64,000 nt of DNA from Myxococcales bacterium (GTDB lineage Bacteria > Myxococcota_A > Polyangia > Haliangiales > Haliangiaceae), in contig JAQBQE010000063.1 in NCBI GenBank assembly GCA_028287135.1, positions 109,584 to 173,583 on the forward strand, written 5' to 3'. The notes below the pieces were generated by a model that did no database searches, was not told where the DNA came from, and worked only from the letters and a program-made list of their open reading frames with translations. Of the stretch, positions 1 through 7,493 are shown piece after piece (the first letter of the stretch is position 1; the number at the start of each line of letters is the position of its first letter). Both the position numbers and the translations under genes were made by a program.

Positions 1-798
1 CGAGGCCGCGCGCGGCCGCGTGACGGCCTCGGCCGCTGCGATCGAGGGCTGCGCGAACGGGCCGGTCGGCGCCGCGAGGTGCGCGATCACCGGGCTCGCG
101 AGCACGGCGTCGCCGCGCTGCTCGAGGTCCTGCCACAGCGCGAGGTCAGACACCGAGAACAGGCCGAGCCTGGCGCCGCGCTCGACGTGCCAGCCGGGGC
201 GCGTGACCGCGATCCCCTCGGCGGCATCGAGCAGGCCCGCCAGATCGAGCGGCGCATCCGCGGCTGCGGTGGTCGGGTCGTCCGGTGCGCCGGGGACCGC
301 GAGCACGAGATCGAACTCCCTGCGCAGCTTCTCGGCGAGCAGGTGATTGAGCGACGGCGCGATGCCATCGGCGGCGACGAGTCGCATCCCGCCGCCGGCG
401 GCTCGTTCCAGCTCGACCGGCCACAGTGCGAGCGGTGCGGTGTGCGGCGTCCCGTCGTGCTCGCACCACGTCAGCAGGCCCATCGCGAGCCACAGGGTGT
501 GATCACCGGCGTCCGCGAGATCCGCGAGCGCCGTCCGTCGGATCGTGACGAGCCGGCGCTCGAGATCCTTGGTCGGCAGCGGGATCCGCAGCCAGCCGCG
601 ATCGACCGCGGGATCGCAGCCGGCCTCGAACGCGAACGCAGCGCCCTCGGCGAGCGTCGCCGCGAACGCGACGGGATCCACGCCGGGCAGCGGCAGACAG
701 GTCGCGCCGTCCTTCGCATCGAGCAGGCGATTGCCCGCTGTCAGATCGAGCAACGACGACTTCCACCCTTCGACACGCTCGCGCACTTGATCGATCAC
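1..798 (-). CDS. DUF4011-type helicase, N-terminal part (partial)
   Basis: This reading frame begins at a GTG (798) and stays open to the window edge, so only about 266 N-terminal residues are visible. An in-frame TAG lies just upstream, which supports the start. Near residues 12-30 it has the pattern WKSSLLDLTAGNRLLD, and further on LWLAMGLLTW followed by APLALWPVELER and LGLFSVSDLALW. These are the recurring blocks of the DUF4011 domain that opens large superfamily 1 helicase proteins. From family knowledge, such proteins usually continue into a UvrD/Dna2-like helicase and often a C-terminal nuclease-like domain, and some occur in predicted defence loci; none of that part is in view here. 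The gene lies 85 bp downstream of the ADP-ribosylglycohydrolase gene on the same strand and may be co-transcribed. Domain identification is fairly sure; cellular role is not. Confidence 0.7.
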   Translation of the reverse strand, partial: MIDQVRERVEGWKSSLLDLTAGNRLLDAKDGATCLPLPGVDPVAFAATLAEGAAFAFEAGCDPAVDRGWLRIPLPTKDLERRLVTIRRTALADLADAGDHTLWLAMGLLTWCEHDGTPHTAPLALWPVELERAAGGGMRLVAADGIAPSLNHLLAEKLRREFDLVLAVPGAPDDPTTAAADAPLDLAGLLDAAEGIAVTRPGWHVERGARLGLFSVSDLALWQDLEQRGDAVLASPVIAHLAAPTGPFAQPSIAAAEAVTRPRAAS

Positions 799-850
799 GT
801 CGTCAATCTACGCCAACTGGATCGATCCTCGTCGAGACTGCGCGCGTGGG

Positions 851-868
851 GCAGATCCCGAGATCTGC
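851..868 (-). terminator. hairpin between ADP-ribosylglycohydrolase and DUF4011 genes
   Basis: A perfect 7-bp inverted repeat (GCAGATC and GATCTGC around a 4-nt loop) lies 15 bp past the stop of the upstream gene. No T-run follows on the minus strand, so it is at best a weak intrinsic terminator. It could equally be an attenuating or RNA-processing hairpin between the two genes. Confidence 0.35.
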
Positions 869-883
869 TAGTTCACAGGCAGC

Positions 884-2014
884 TCACAGGATCGAGAGCA
901 GGTGGCGCGGGTGATGCGCGTCGGCCCACGCGGCAGATCCGCGTTGCGTAGCTGCGAGCACGCGCTCGCTCCAGGCGACCGGGATCGCCGTCGCCCCATC
1001 GCGTGCACCGACGAGTGCACCGACGATGGCGGCGTTGGTGTCCGCATCGCCGCCACGGCTCGCCGTATCGACGACGGCATCGCGCCACGACGGCGTGTTC
1101 AGCAGGTGCCAGAACGCGAGCCGGAGCGCGACGCGCACGAAGCCGGCCTTGTCGTGCAGGTGCAGCTCGCTCGTGTAGAGCTGGGGATCGTCGACGGTCG
1201 CCGCCTCGAGATCGCGCGCGAGGTCATCGCGCGCGCTCGCGATCGCGAGCAGCTCGCGGTCGTGCGCGGAGGCGGTCGCATCCGCCGCGCGCGGCCAGGC
1301 CGCGATCAGCCGCGAGGTCGCGACCGAGAGTGCGGCGGTGGCACCCGCGTGCATCGCACGTGCCCGCATGGCCGAGATCGGCGCGCTCCGCGGCACCGGC
1401 GCCACGCTGCCGTCGGGCTCCGTGACGAAGGAGATCGCGATCGCGACATCGAACACGGCGCACGCGAGCTGACAGCGTGGATCGGCGTGGGTGATCGCGG
1501 ACTCCGCCATCGCCGCATCGGCCACCACCGTCATCAGGTTTCCCTGGCGCGGGAGCACGTCCCCATGGAGGAACCGGCGCGCCACGGCCACCGCGATCGG
1601 CGCGGTGCGCATCAGCGAGCCGTTGCCGGCCGCTCGCATCCCGCTGGCGCGCCACGTCGCGAACCCCGCGTCGCGCGCCGCGGTCCCCGCCTTGATCCGG
1701 CCAATCGCGTCGCGCGTCTGGTTGCCGATATCGAACGCCTCGCGGCTCCACGCGACGTAGCGCGCGCCGACATCCTCGACATCGAGCACGCGATCGTGCG
1801 CGGCCAGGCTGCGCGCGAGACACACCGCCATCTGGGTGTCATCGGTGATCTGCCCCGCGGTCAGCCCGAACGGTCCACCGCCGGTGATGTCGGTCGCCGG
1901 GCCGGTGGCGAGCTCGGGGAACCCCGGCTGCTGGATCGCCTCGAACTCGAAGCTCGTGCCGAGCGCATCCCCGACGGCGAGTCCCAGCAGTGCTCCCCTG
2001 TCTCGGTCGTTCAT
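884..2014 (-). CDS. ADP-ribosylglycohydrolase family protein
   Basis: The 376-residue protein opens with MNDRDRGALLGLAVGDALG, then has GQITDDTQMA at about residues 54-63 and RGGDADTNAAIVGALVGA near the C-terminus. These are the metal-binding acidic motifs of the DraG/ARH fold, in which two Mg or Mn ions position water to release ADP-ribose from a modified protein or small molecule. Length fits the family. It is probably cytoplasmic, as no signal peptide is visible. The substrate cannot be read from sequence; bacterial members reverse dinitrogenase-reductase modification, remove toxin-added ADP-ribose or hydrolyse free metabolites. No ADP-ribosyltransferase is seen nearby. The gene sits upstream of the DUF4011 helicase and has its own promoter (see 2024..2051) with almost no 5' leader. 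Confidence 0.88.
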   Translation of the reverse strand: MNDRDRGALLGLAVGDALGTSFEFEAIQQPGFPELATGPATDITGGGPFGLTAGQITDDTQMAVCLARSLAAHDRVLDVEDVGARYVAWSREAFDIGNQTRDAIGRIKAGTAARDAGFATWRASGMRAAGNGSLMRTAPIAVAVARRFLHGDVLPRQGNLMTVVADAAMAESAITHADPRCQLACAVFDVAIAISFVTEPDGSVAPVPRSAPISAMRARAMHAGATAALSVATSRLIAAWPRAADATASAHDRELLAIASARDDLARDLEAATVDDPQLYTSELHLHDKAGFVRVALRLAFWHLLNTPSWRDAVVDTASRGGDADTNAAIVGALVGARDGATAIPVAWSERVLAATQRGSAAWADAHHPRHLLSIL

Positions 2015-2023
2015 GGTGTGTCC

Positions 2024-2051
2024 ATTCTACACTATCAAGGACCGGTGTCGA
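2024..2051 (-). promoter_or_regulatory. sigma-70-like promoter of the ADP-ribosylglycohydrolase gene
   Basis: On the minus strand TCGACA (2051-2046) and TAGAAT (2029-2024) are separated by 16 bp; each matches the consensus hexamer at five of six bases. The -10 box ends 9 nt before the ATG at 2014, so transcription would start about 2-3 nt upstream of it, giving an essentially leaderless mRNA. No Shine-Dalgarno sequence is present, which agrees with that. Confidence 0.55.
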
Positions 2052-2076
2052 GCGCTATCTGATCTATGCTGTACGC

Positions 2077-3255
2077 GTGCTGACCGAGCCGGTATCGCCG
2101 AACGCCCGCTGGGCGCTCGACCCTGTCGTCGTCCACCTGAACCACGGGTCGTTCGGCGGATGCCTGCGCTCCGTGCTCGACGTCGCCGCGGCGGCACGCG
2201 CCCGGGTCGAGGCGGCACCAATGCGGTTCTTCGTCCTCGAGTGGCAGACCGAGCTCGATCGTGCGCGGGCCGCCCTCGCCGCGTTCGTCGGTGCGGATGC
2301 CGAGCGCATGGCGTTCGTCCCGAGCTCGACCACCGGCGTCGCGATCGCCTTGCACTCGGCAACGATCGCCGCGGGCGACGAGATCCTGACCACCTCGCAC
2401 GTCTACGCGGCGTGCCTCTTCCAGCTCCAGCGCCTCGCCACGGAGCGCGGCGCCCGGATCGTGATCGTCGACATCGCGCTGCCGTTCGAGCCCGATGAGC
2501 TCGTCGCGAGCGTCGCCGCGGCGATCACCCCGCGCACGCGGCTCGCCTTGCTGGATCACATCACCAGCCCGACGGCACTCCGGCTCCCGATCGAGCGCCT
2601 GATCCCGCTGTTCTCCGCGCGCGACATCCCGGTGCTCGTCGACGGTGCGCACGCGCCGGGTCAGATCGAGCTCGACGTCGAACGCCTCGGTGCCACCTGG
2701 TACGTCGGCAACTGCCACAAGTGGCTGTGCGCTCCCAAGGCGAGCGGCTTTCTCGCGTGGTCCGCCGCGGCCGCCGCCACACTGCGCCCGCTCGTCACGT
2801 CACATGGTGCAAGCGCCGCGTATGGCCCGGCGAACCGGCAGCATGCCGAGCTCGACTGGTCAGGTACCTACGATCCGTCCGCGCAGCTCGCGGTCCCGTC
2901 GGCGATCACCGCCATGGCACACGAGGGTGGTGGCTGGCCGGCGATCCTCGCGCGCAATCACGCGCTCGCGCTCGAGCTCCGTGACCGCCTCGCCGACGGG
3001 ACCTCGGCCCGGCTCGCCCCCGATCATGCGATCGGCACGATGGCCGCGATCCCGATCGCGCTTCCCGCCGGGACCGATGCGCGGTCGCTCGAGCGCGCGC
3101 TGCTCGTCAGCGGCTGGGAGGTCCCGATCGTCGATCATCCGAGCGGCCCGCTCGTCCGGGTCTCCGCGCACCTCTACAACCATGCCGGTGAGGCCGACCT
3201 CCTCGCGGGCAAGCTGCGCTCGCTCGGCGTTCGCATCCGCGGCGATCGAGACTAG
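2077..3255 (+). CDS. class V aminotransferase-fold PLP enzyme (isopenicillin-N-epimerase-like)
   Basis: From the GTG at 2077 the protein has 392 residues. Near the N-terminus is VVHLNHGSFGG, the loop typical of isopenicillin N epimerase-like and cysteine-desulfurase-like members of the class V family. VLVDGAHAPGQ contains the Asp expected to pair with the pyridine nitrogen of PLP, and NCHKWL carries the Schiff-base lysine (residue 215). The fold assignment is strong; the reaction could be epimerisation, transamination, desulfuration or Cys/Ser-type lyase chemistry on an amino acid. In-frame starts further upstream would overlap the divergent gene at 2014 and add residues unlike the family, so the GTG beginning V-L-T-E-P was chosen. 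A TATGCT hexamer ends 6 nt before this GTG, but I see no good -35 box with it. Confidence 0.82.
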   Translation: MLTEPVSPNARWALDPVVVHLNHGSFGGCLRSVLDVAAAARARVEAAPMRFFVLEWQTELDRARAALAAFVGADAERMAFVPSSTTGVAIALHSATIAAGDEILTTSHVYAACLFQLQRLATERGARIVIVDIALPFEPDELVASVAAAITPRTRLALLDHITSPTALRLPIERLIPLFSARDIPVLVDGAHAPGQIELDVERLGATWYVGNCHKWLCAPKASGFLAWSAAAAATLRPLVTSHGASAAYGPANRQHAELDWSGTYDPSAQLAVPSAITAMAHEGGGWPAILARNHALALELRDRLADGTSARLAPDHAIGTMAAIPIALPAGTDARSLERALLVSGWEVPIVDHPSGPLVRVSAHLYNHAGEADLLAGKLRSLGVRIRGDRD

Positions 3256-3264
3256 ATTCGGGGC

Positions 3265-3624
3265 ATGGCCGAACCCACCACGCACCACGGCGGTTGCCAC
3301 TGCGGCGCCGTTCGCTATCACGCCGAGCTCGACCTGTCAGCCACCGCGATCAGCTGCAACTGCTCGATGTGCGGACGCTCGGGGACGATGTTGCAGTTCG
3401 TCCCCGTCGACAAGTTCACGCTCGAGAAGGGCGAGGACAACCTGACCGACTATCAGTTCCACAAGAAGTCGATCCATCACCTGTTCTGCAAGACGTGCGG
3501 GATCAAGTCGTTCGCGCGCGGCAAGGGCCCGCAGGGCGAGATGGTCGCGATCAACGTCCGCTGCCTCGACGACGTCGACGTGTTCAACGTGGCGACCCAG
3601 CCGTTCGACGGCAAGTCGCGCTAG
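3265..3624 (+). CDS. GFA/CENP-V-fold zinc protein
   Basis: This 119-residue protein contains GGCHCGAVRY near residue 10, NCSMCGRSG in the middle and FCKTCGIKSF around residue 75. These Cys clusters bind zinc in the GFA (glutathione-dependent formaldehyde-activating-like, CENP-V) fold. Family members were first described as binding S-hydroxymethylglutathione, but for most, including this one, the true substrate is unknown. Length is normal for the family. It starts 9 bp after the aminotransferase gene and may be co-transcribed; alternatively TAGATT, which overlaps the preceding stop codon, could act as a -10 box for it. It converges with the kinase-like gene, only 6 bp separating the two stops. 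Confidence 0.88.
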   Translation: MAEPTTHHGGCHCGAVRYHAELDLSATAISCNCSMCGRSGTMLQFVPVDKFTLEKGEDNLTDYQFHKKSIHHLFCKTCGIKSFARGKGPQGEMVAINVRCLDDVDVFNVATQPFDGKSR

Positions 3625-3630
3625 CGCCCG

Positions 3631-5106
3631 TCAGATCTTCTTGTTGCGGCGCTGCTGGAACGAGTACGGACGATGAGACTTCTTGTCCCCGTCCTCGCTG
3701 TCGTCGACCGGCGTGCCGGCGAGCGGCTCCTCGGCGCCCGGACGGAACTTGATCGATGACAGCGGGCTATCGCCCACGAGCACGCGATCACCACCGCCGA
3801 GCAACGCCTCCATGCCCTCGAGCTTGTCGATGTCATCGAGGATGTCGTCGACCGTCGCGTAGCGCTCGGCGCGCGAATCCCGCGTCATCCGATCGAAGAT
3901 GTCATCGACACCCTTCGGCATGCTCGGATTGATCTGCGACGGCATCGGCGAGCGCCGGCCCGGCAGCTTCCGCGTCAGCAGCTCGTAGAAGATGATCCCG
4001 AGCGCGTAGATGTCGCCCTGCGGACCCGCCATCATCGCGTCGGTGTAGAGCTCCGGCGCCATGTACGCGACGTTGCCCATGCCGACGTAGATCTGGCGGA
4101 TCACGGCGTGATCGCGCTCGACGATCCGGGTGAACCCGAAGTCCGAGACCTTCACGTTGCCGTAGCCGTCGATCAGCAACTGCTCGGGCTTCAGGCCGCG
4201 GTGATACACCCGCTGCGCATGGGCGGCGCGCAGAGCGTGCAAGGTCTGCAGCAGGTACTTGAACACCAGCTCGACCGGCAGCTCCTCGGCGTCGTTGATC
4301 AACCGGCGCGCCGATCCGTTCGGGGCGAGCTCGGTGACGACGTTCGGGTACTCGGTCCACAGGTTGACGTCGTGGATCGGGAGGATGTTCGGGTGCGCCA
4401 GGTTTCCCCAGGCGCGTACGACATCGGTGAACCTGCGAACGATCTCGTTGCGCTGATCCTCGCTGAAGAATCCGAACAGATCGCGGATCTCCTTGAGCGC
4501 GACCTCGCGGTTCAGCGCGACCTGGCGCGCGCGGTAGACCGTACCCATGCCGCCCGAACCGATCGAGGCGAGCTTCTCGTAGCGGTTCTCGATATCGGCG
4601 CCGAGCTGGATCTCGCCGCCGGCCACCGCGGAGGGACGGCCACCGGATCCGGTCATCTTCGGGTCCTTTCGAGGGAGCGGGCCCGCGACGGAGGACGACT
4701 CGCGCACCGGCGGTGTCTCGCGCATCCCGCCGGCCGCGAGGACGCCGGACTGCGAACCCATCGGGATCGCACCGCTTGGGACGGCCATCGCGCGGCTCTG
4801 GCGCAGCTTCTTGAAGTGGCTGACAGCGCGCTCGGTGAATTCGGTGAGGTTGCCGCCGTTGACGACGGTCTCTCCGTCCGGCGAGACCTCGAGGCTCTCG
4901 TTGGCGCGGTCGTGGCGCAGGTACCCGGACTTCTCGAGGAATCCGATGTACTCGGCGAACGGAATCGAGACGGCACCTTCGCAGACGCGGCGGATGTCGT
5001 CGTACCGGTTCTGGCGACCGTACCGGGCCTCCGCCATCACGTTCGCGAGGATGAAGCGTGCCTCTTCGCAGAGGACTTCCTTCGTGACCTTGGCGCGGCC
5101 TTCCAT
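3631..5106 (-). CDS. Ser/Thr protein kinase-fold protein lacking the catalytic Asp (putative pseudokinase)
   Basis: The 491-residue protein has an N-terminal helical region (about 1-105) that I do not recognise, a Ser/Gly-rich linker and a kinase domain at about 175-435. Visible motifs are the glycine loop GSGGMG (183-188), the VALK lysine (205), DFG (322-324), APE (350-352) and GDIYALG in the F-helix region. The catalytic loop reads YHRGLKPEQLL: the Asp of HRD is replaced by Gly (304, codon GGC) and the usual Asn by Gln (309). Kinases without this Asp usually have little or no phosphotransfer activity, so it is probably a scaffold or ATP-sensing pseudokinase; this is inference. There is no transmembrane segment. 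Basic residues end the protein (QQRRNKKI). ATG 5106 was preferred over the adjoining GTG 5109 because of promoter spacing. Confidence 0.88.
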   Translation of the reverse strand: MEGRAKVTKEVLCEEARFILANVMAEARYGRQNRYDDIRRVCEGAVSIPFAEYIGFLEKSGYLRHDRANESLEVSPDGETVVNGGNLTEFTERAVSHFKKLRQSRAMAVPSGAIPMGSQSGVLAAGGMRETPPVRESSSVAGPLPRKDPKMTGSGGRPSAVAGGEIQLGADIENRYEKLASIGSGGMGTVYRARQVALNREVALKEIRDLFGFFSEDQRNEIVRRFTDVVRAWGNLAHPNILPIHDVNLWTEYPNVVTELAPNGSARRLINDAEELPVELVFKYLLQTLHALRAAHAQRVYHRGLKPEQLLIDGYGNVKVSDFGFTRIVERDHAVIRQIYVGMGNVAYMAPELYTDAMMAGPQGDIYALGIIFYELLTRKLPGRRSPMPSQINPSMPKGVDDIFDRMTRDSRAERYATVDDILDDIDKLEGMEALLGGGDRVLVGDSPLSSIKFRPGAEEPLAGTPVDDSEDGDKKSHRPYSFQQRRNKKI

Positions 5107-5113
5107 CACGCGA

Positions 5114-5143
5114 ATTGTAGGCAGGTCAAAGACATAGGGTCAA
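5114..5143 (-). promoter_or_regulatory. sigma-70-like promoter of the kinase-like gene
   Basis: TTGACC (5143-5138) and TACAAT (5119-5114) are 18 bp apart on the minus strand, each five of six with consensus. Only 7 nt separate the -10 box from the ATG at 5106, so transcription should begin at or one base before the start codon. The -35 box overlaps the stop codon of the upstream Nudix gene. No ribosome-binding sequence is present, consistent with a leaderless mRNA. Confidence 0.6.
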
Positions 5144-5562
5144 TTCGCCGGGGGGCCCTCTTCGACGAGACGCGCCACCAGCGGTCGATCTGCGGGCAGA
5201 AAGTCCCACGCGCCCGGGAGCTCGTCGGTCCGGACCCAGACCAGGTCGGCGACCTCGACCGGGCGCGGCAGCGAGCCCGGCGCGAGCCGACACGCGTAGA
5301 CCAGCATCACGAGATCGAACGCCGGATACGCGTGGAACAGGACGTCCCAGATCCGACCCACATGGGCGGTGACCCCGAGCTCCTCGGACAGCTCGCGCGC
5401 CAGCGCGGCCACCGGATCCTCGCCGGGCTCGACCTTGCCGCCTGGAAGCTCCCACTGGAGCGGCAGCGCCTGGTCGGCGCGACGCTGGGTGATCAAGACG
5501 CGCTGGTCGTCGCCGATGATCAGACCGGCAACGACGAGCTTTCTGACACGAGGCTCAGCCAA
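5140..5562 (-). CDS. Nudix hydrolase (MutT-like)
   Basis: The Nudix box is complete: G42 followed by E48, R56-E57 and E60-E61, then G63, in the order GX5EX7REUXEEXGU. The preceding WELPGGKVEPGE block and the short length (140 residues) resemble MutT/NudG-type nucleotide pyrophosphatases that hydrolyse nucleoside triphosphates or other X-linked diphosphates using Mg. An in-frame ATG at 5613 would add 17 Arg-rich residues. I prefer the TTG at 5562 because GGAG lies 8 nt before it, the family-like sequence begins just after it (VRKLVVAGLII), and it overlaps the stop of the NRDE gene by 8 bp, as translational coupling would predict. The product is likely cytosolic; the substrate is unknown. Confidence 0.85.
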   Translation of the reverse strand: MAEPRVRKLVVAGLIIGDDQRVLITQRRADQALPLQWELPGGKVEPGEDPVAALARELSEELGVTAHVGRIWDVLFHAYPAFDLVMLVYACRLAPGSLPRPVEVADLVWVRTDELPGAWDFLPADRPLVARLVEEGPPAN

Positions 5563-6328
5563 GGAGCGTGCTCCGATCGACGAACGGGGTCGTGCACGGC
5601 GGACCATCCGCATGCAGGTAGTGGAGGACGCGGCCGGGTGCGAGAGCGAGGATCGTCGATGACCGCGTGCCGTAGTGCTCGCTGTGGATGCACGTCGCGG
5701 TCAGCTCGCGACCGAGGTCCGGCGGCAGATGCGACGGAGACACCTCGGCGAGCGGAACCCGCGTGTGATCGCCGAGCGCTCGCACGATGGTCGGGAGACT
5801 GTCCGCGAACGTGGCGGACCCGAGCGCCGCGAGCGCCGCGTGGAGACGCACGCCGCGTGGAAACCCGTCGGCCCCGAGCCGATCGTTGCACAGCACGTGG
5901 ATGCCCGGACCGAGCCGCTGGATCTCGAGCGTGCCGTCGTCGTGCCGGCCATACGCGATCGATGCCGATCGGGCATCGCCCCACACGAGGTTCATGCTCG
6001 CGTAGCGCCGCGGCTCGATCGCGGCGACGTAGGCGTCCGGATCCGGGGCTTCGACGATCTCGCGAACCACGAGACCACGTGACCGCAGTCCGGCTGGCGG
6101 GGTCGACAGCGCGCGTTGATTCGTCACTGCCGCGAATCGCGCATCGGCGCTCACGGCGAGCCAGGTACCGCCCGACAACATGTCGACTCCACCGACGACG
6201 ACATGACCTGACCGTTCGCCTAGCCGTTCGGGTGCACGCGTCGGTCTCGCGTACAGCTCATCACGATTCGCAGCGAGCACGATCGGTGCGTCTGCGACGA
6301 CGTCGATGAGTAGAGCAATGGTGCACAT
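5555..6328 (-). CDS. NRDE/TANGO2 family protein
   Basis: The 257-residue protein starts MCTIALL and has the NRDE signature (AANRDELYARPT) at about residues 19-30, followed by GGTWLAVS and FAAVTNQR. These are the defining blocks of the NRDE/TANGO2 family, found from bacteria to humans. The N-terminal Cys after the initiator Met is conserved in the family and may act as an Ntn-type nucleophile. Biochemical function is uncertain; eukaryotic relatives have been linked to lipid and haem homeostasis. The frame stays open far upstream, but the start at 6328 matches the family N-terminus exactly. The gene is transcribed divergently from the DUF507 gene and overlaps the Nudix gene, suggesting a two-gene operon. 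Confidence 0.85.
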   Translation of the reverse strand: MCTIALLIDVVADAPIVLAANRDELYARPTRAPERLGERSGHVVVGGVDMLSGGTWLAVSADARFAAVTNQRALSTPPAGLRSRGLVVREIVEAPDPDAYVAAIEPRRYASMNLVWGDARSASIAYGRHDDGTLEIQRLGPGIHVLCNDRLGADGFPRGVRLHAALAALGSATFADSLPTIVRALGDHTRVPLAEVSPSHLPPDLGRELTATCIHSEHYGTRSSTILALAPGRVLHYLHADGPPCTTPFVDRSTLLG

Positions 6329-6365
6329 CGTCGAAAAAAAGCAGCGCGAGAGTACGCTACGTACC

Positions 6366-6394
6366 TTGCATGGGTGCCCTTCGGACCCTACAGT
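6366..6394 (+). promoter_or_regulatory. candidate promoter of the DUF507 gene
   Basis: TTGCAT (6366-6371) and TACAGT (6389-6394) are 17 bp apart, with three and four consensus matches. The -10 box ends 9 nt before ATG 6404, the same spacing as at the ADP-ribosylglycohydrolase promoter. It supports that ATG over the upstream in-frame GTG at 6374, which would lie inside the promoter spacer. Confidence 0.4.
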
Positions 6395-6403
6395 GCCGCC
6401 GAG

Positions 6404-6919
6404 ATGAGACTGTATCCAGGCAAGGTCGATTCCATCGCGGCCGAGATCATCACGTCGCTCACGGCAGCGGGTGATATCGAAGTCAGCGACAACAACGAAG
6501 CCCAGCTGGATGCGGCCTCTGTTCTCAAAGAATACATCAGGGTCGACAAGGAGCTGACCGAGCGCGCGAAGGACATCCTCGAGATCCGAGGACTTCCCTA
6601 CTCGCACCTCGGTCGGACCAAGCGCCAGCTCGCGGATCAGAAGGAATTCGGACTCAACGAAGAGGGTCTGTCCTGGATCGCGAACCAGATGCTCGAGGCG
6701 TTCATGAACTCTCGGCACATCGAGGAGGTCTTCGCAGAAGACGTCGTCCTCCGCCGCAAGATCAAGGACATCTGCACCAAGCACATGAAGGTGGACGAGG
6801 AGATCGATCAGGAAGTTCGTGATCGGATCAAGAACCTCGAAGAGGGTACCCAGGCGTGGGACGTCGAGTACTCGAAGGTTCTCGAGCAGATCAAGGGCAA
6901 GCACGGCATCAAGGAGTGA
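6404..6919 (+). CDS. DUF507 family protein
   Basis: The 171-residue protein starts MRLYPGKVDSIA, the usual opening of DUF507 proteins. It is composed almost wholly of charged helices and appears as two similar halves, as in the family: AAEIITSL early in the first half, WIANQMLEAF in the second, each followed by a segment rich in acidic residues and Lys/Arg. Regions such as RVDKELTERAKDI and KHMKVDEEIDQEVRDRI look like paired amphipathic helices. No signal peptide or membrane segment is visible, so it is probably cytosolic. The function of DUF507 is unknown; members are frequent in Deltaproteobacteria-related lineages. An upstream in-frame GTG (6374) would add ten residues with no similarity to the domain. 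The promoter spacing also favours this ATG. Confidence 0.8.
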   Translation: MRLYPGKVDSIAAEIITSLTAAGDIEVSDNNEAQLDAASVLKEYIRVDKELTERAKDILEIRGLPYSHLGRTKRQLADQKEFGLNEEGLSWIANQMLEAFMNSRHIEEVFAEDVVLRRKIKDICTKHMKVDEEIDQEVRDRIKNLEEGTQAWDVEYSKVLEQIKGKHGIKE

Positions 6920-7081
6920 TGCTGCGGCGCACGGCGCCCGGCTCCTCGTTCGGTGGTTCCCAGGGTGACGGCGCACGGCGCGCCTCCCCTGCAGCTCGTT
7001 TGATGTCGCGGCGTTAGCGCGTACGCGATCCTCCCCCAGGATCTTCCTTGGCTGTCGCGGGCATTCGGGCAGAGTTGGAGG

Positions 7082-7486
7082 ATGGGCTCCCGTCGCTGCA
7101 TCGACTGCGTCACCCATCCGGTGATGCGCTGCGGACGCTGTACGACCACCCGGTGTGCCGTGCATGCACTGCTCGCCGGCGAGCGGTGCACGGAGTGCGA
7201 ACGCGACTGGGACGAGGAGGCACCGACGCGGCGCTCGGCGAAGCTGATCTTTGCACCACCGATCGCGGTGCTCGCCGGCGGTCTGCTGTTCGGCCTGCTG
7301 CTTCCGATCTCGATCGGTGGAGCCGTCGGCGCAGCGGTGATGGCTGCGATCGCGTGCGGCACGGGCGTGGGTGCTGGCGCGGGTGCCTGTCGGCTCGTCG
7401 ACAAGAGTGCGCGCGCGCTGTTCCTTCGCGAGCGTGCCGGCGGACTTCCCACGGCGCGACTCCTGCCGAGCGGCCGCCACCGCTGA
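7082..7486 (+). CDS. small Cys-rich two-helix membrane protein
   Basis: This 134-residue protein has an N-terminal Cys/His cluster (CIDC, CGRC, CAVH, CTEC within residues 6-40), spaced like a B-box or double zinc ribbon. Two closely spaced hydrophobic segments follow (about residues 54-76 and 80-102) in a Gly/Ala-rich setting. It most likely sits in the inner membrane with a cytoplasmic zinc-binding head. I do not recognise a named family; similar zinc-head plus membrane-anchor proteins are common in myxobacterial genomes. GGAGG lies immediately before the ATG, too close for a normal ribosome-binding site, so the exact start is uncertain. The gene converges with the operon ending at 7494, with 7 bp between the stops. 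Confidence 0.65.
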   Translation: MGSRRCIDCVTHPVMRCGRCTTTRCAVHALLAGERCTECERDWDEEAPTRRSAKLIFAPPIAVLAGGLLFGLLLPISIGGAVGAAVMAAIACGTGVGAGAGACRLVDKSARALFLRERAGGLPTARLLPSGRHR

Positions 7487-7493
7487 CCGCGCG

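Noticed and set aside
4108..6309. 733-codon plus-strand frame across the kinase-like, Nudix and NRDE genes
   Set aside because: It spans three recognisable genes on the other strand and shows no domain pattern.
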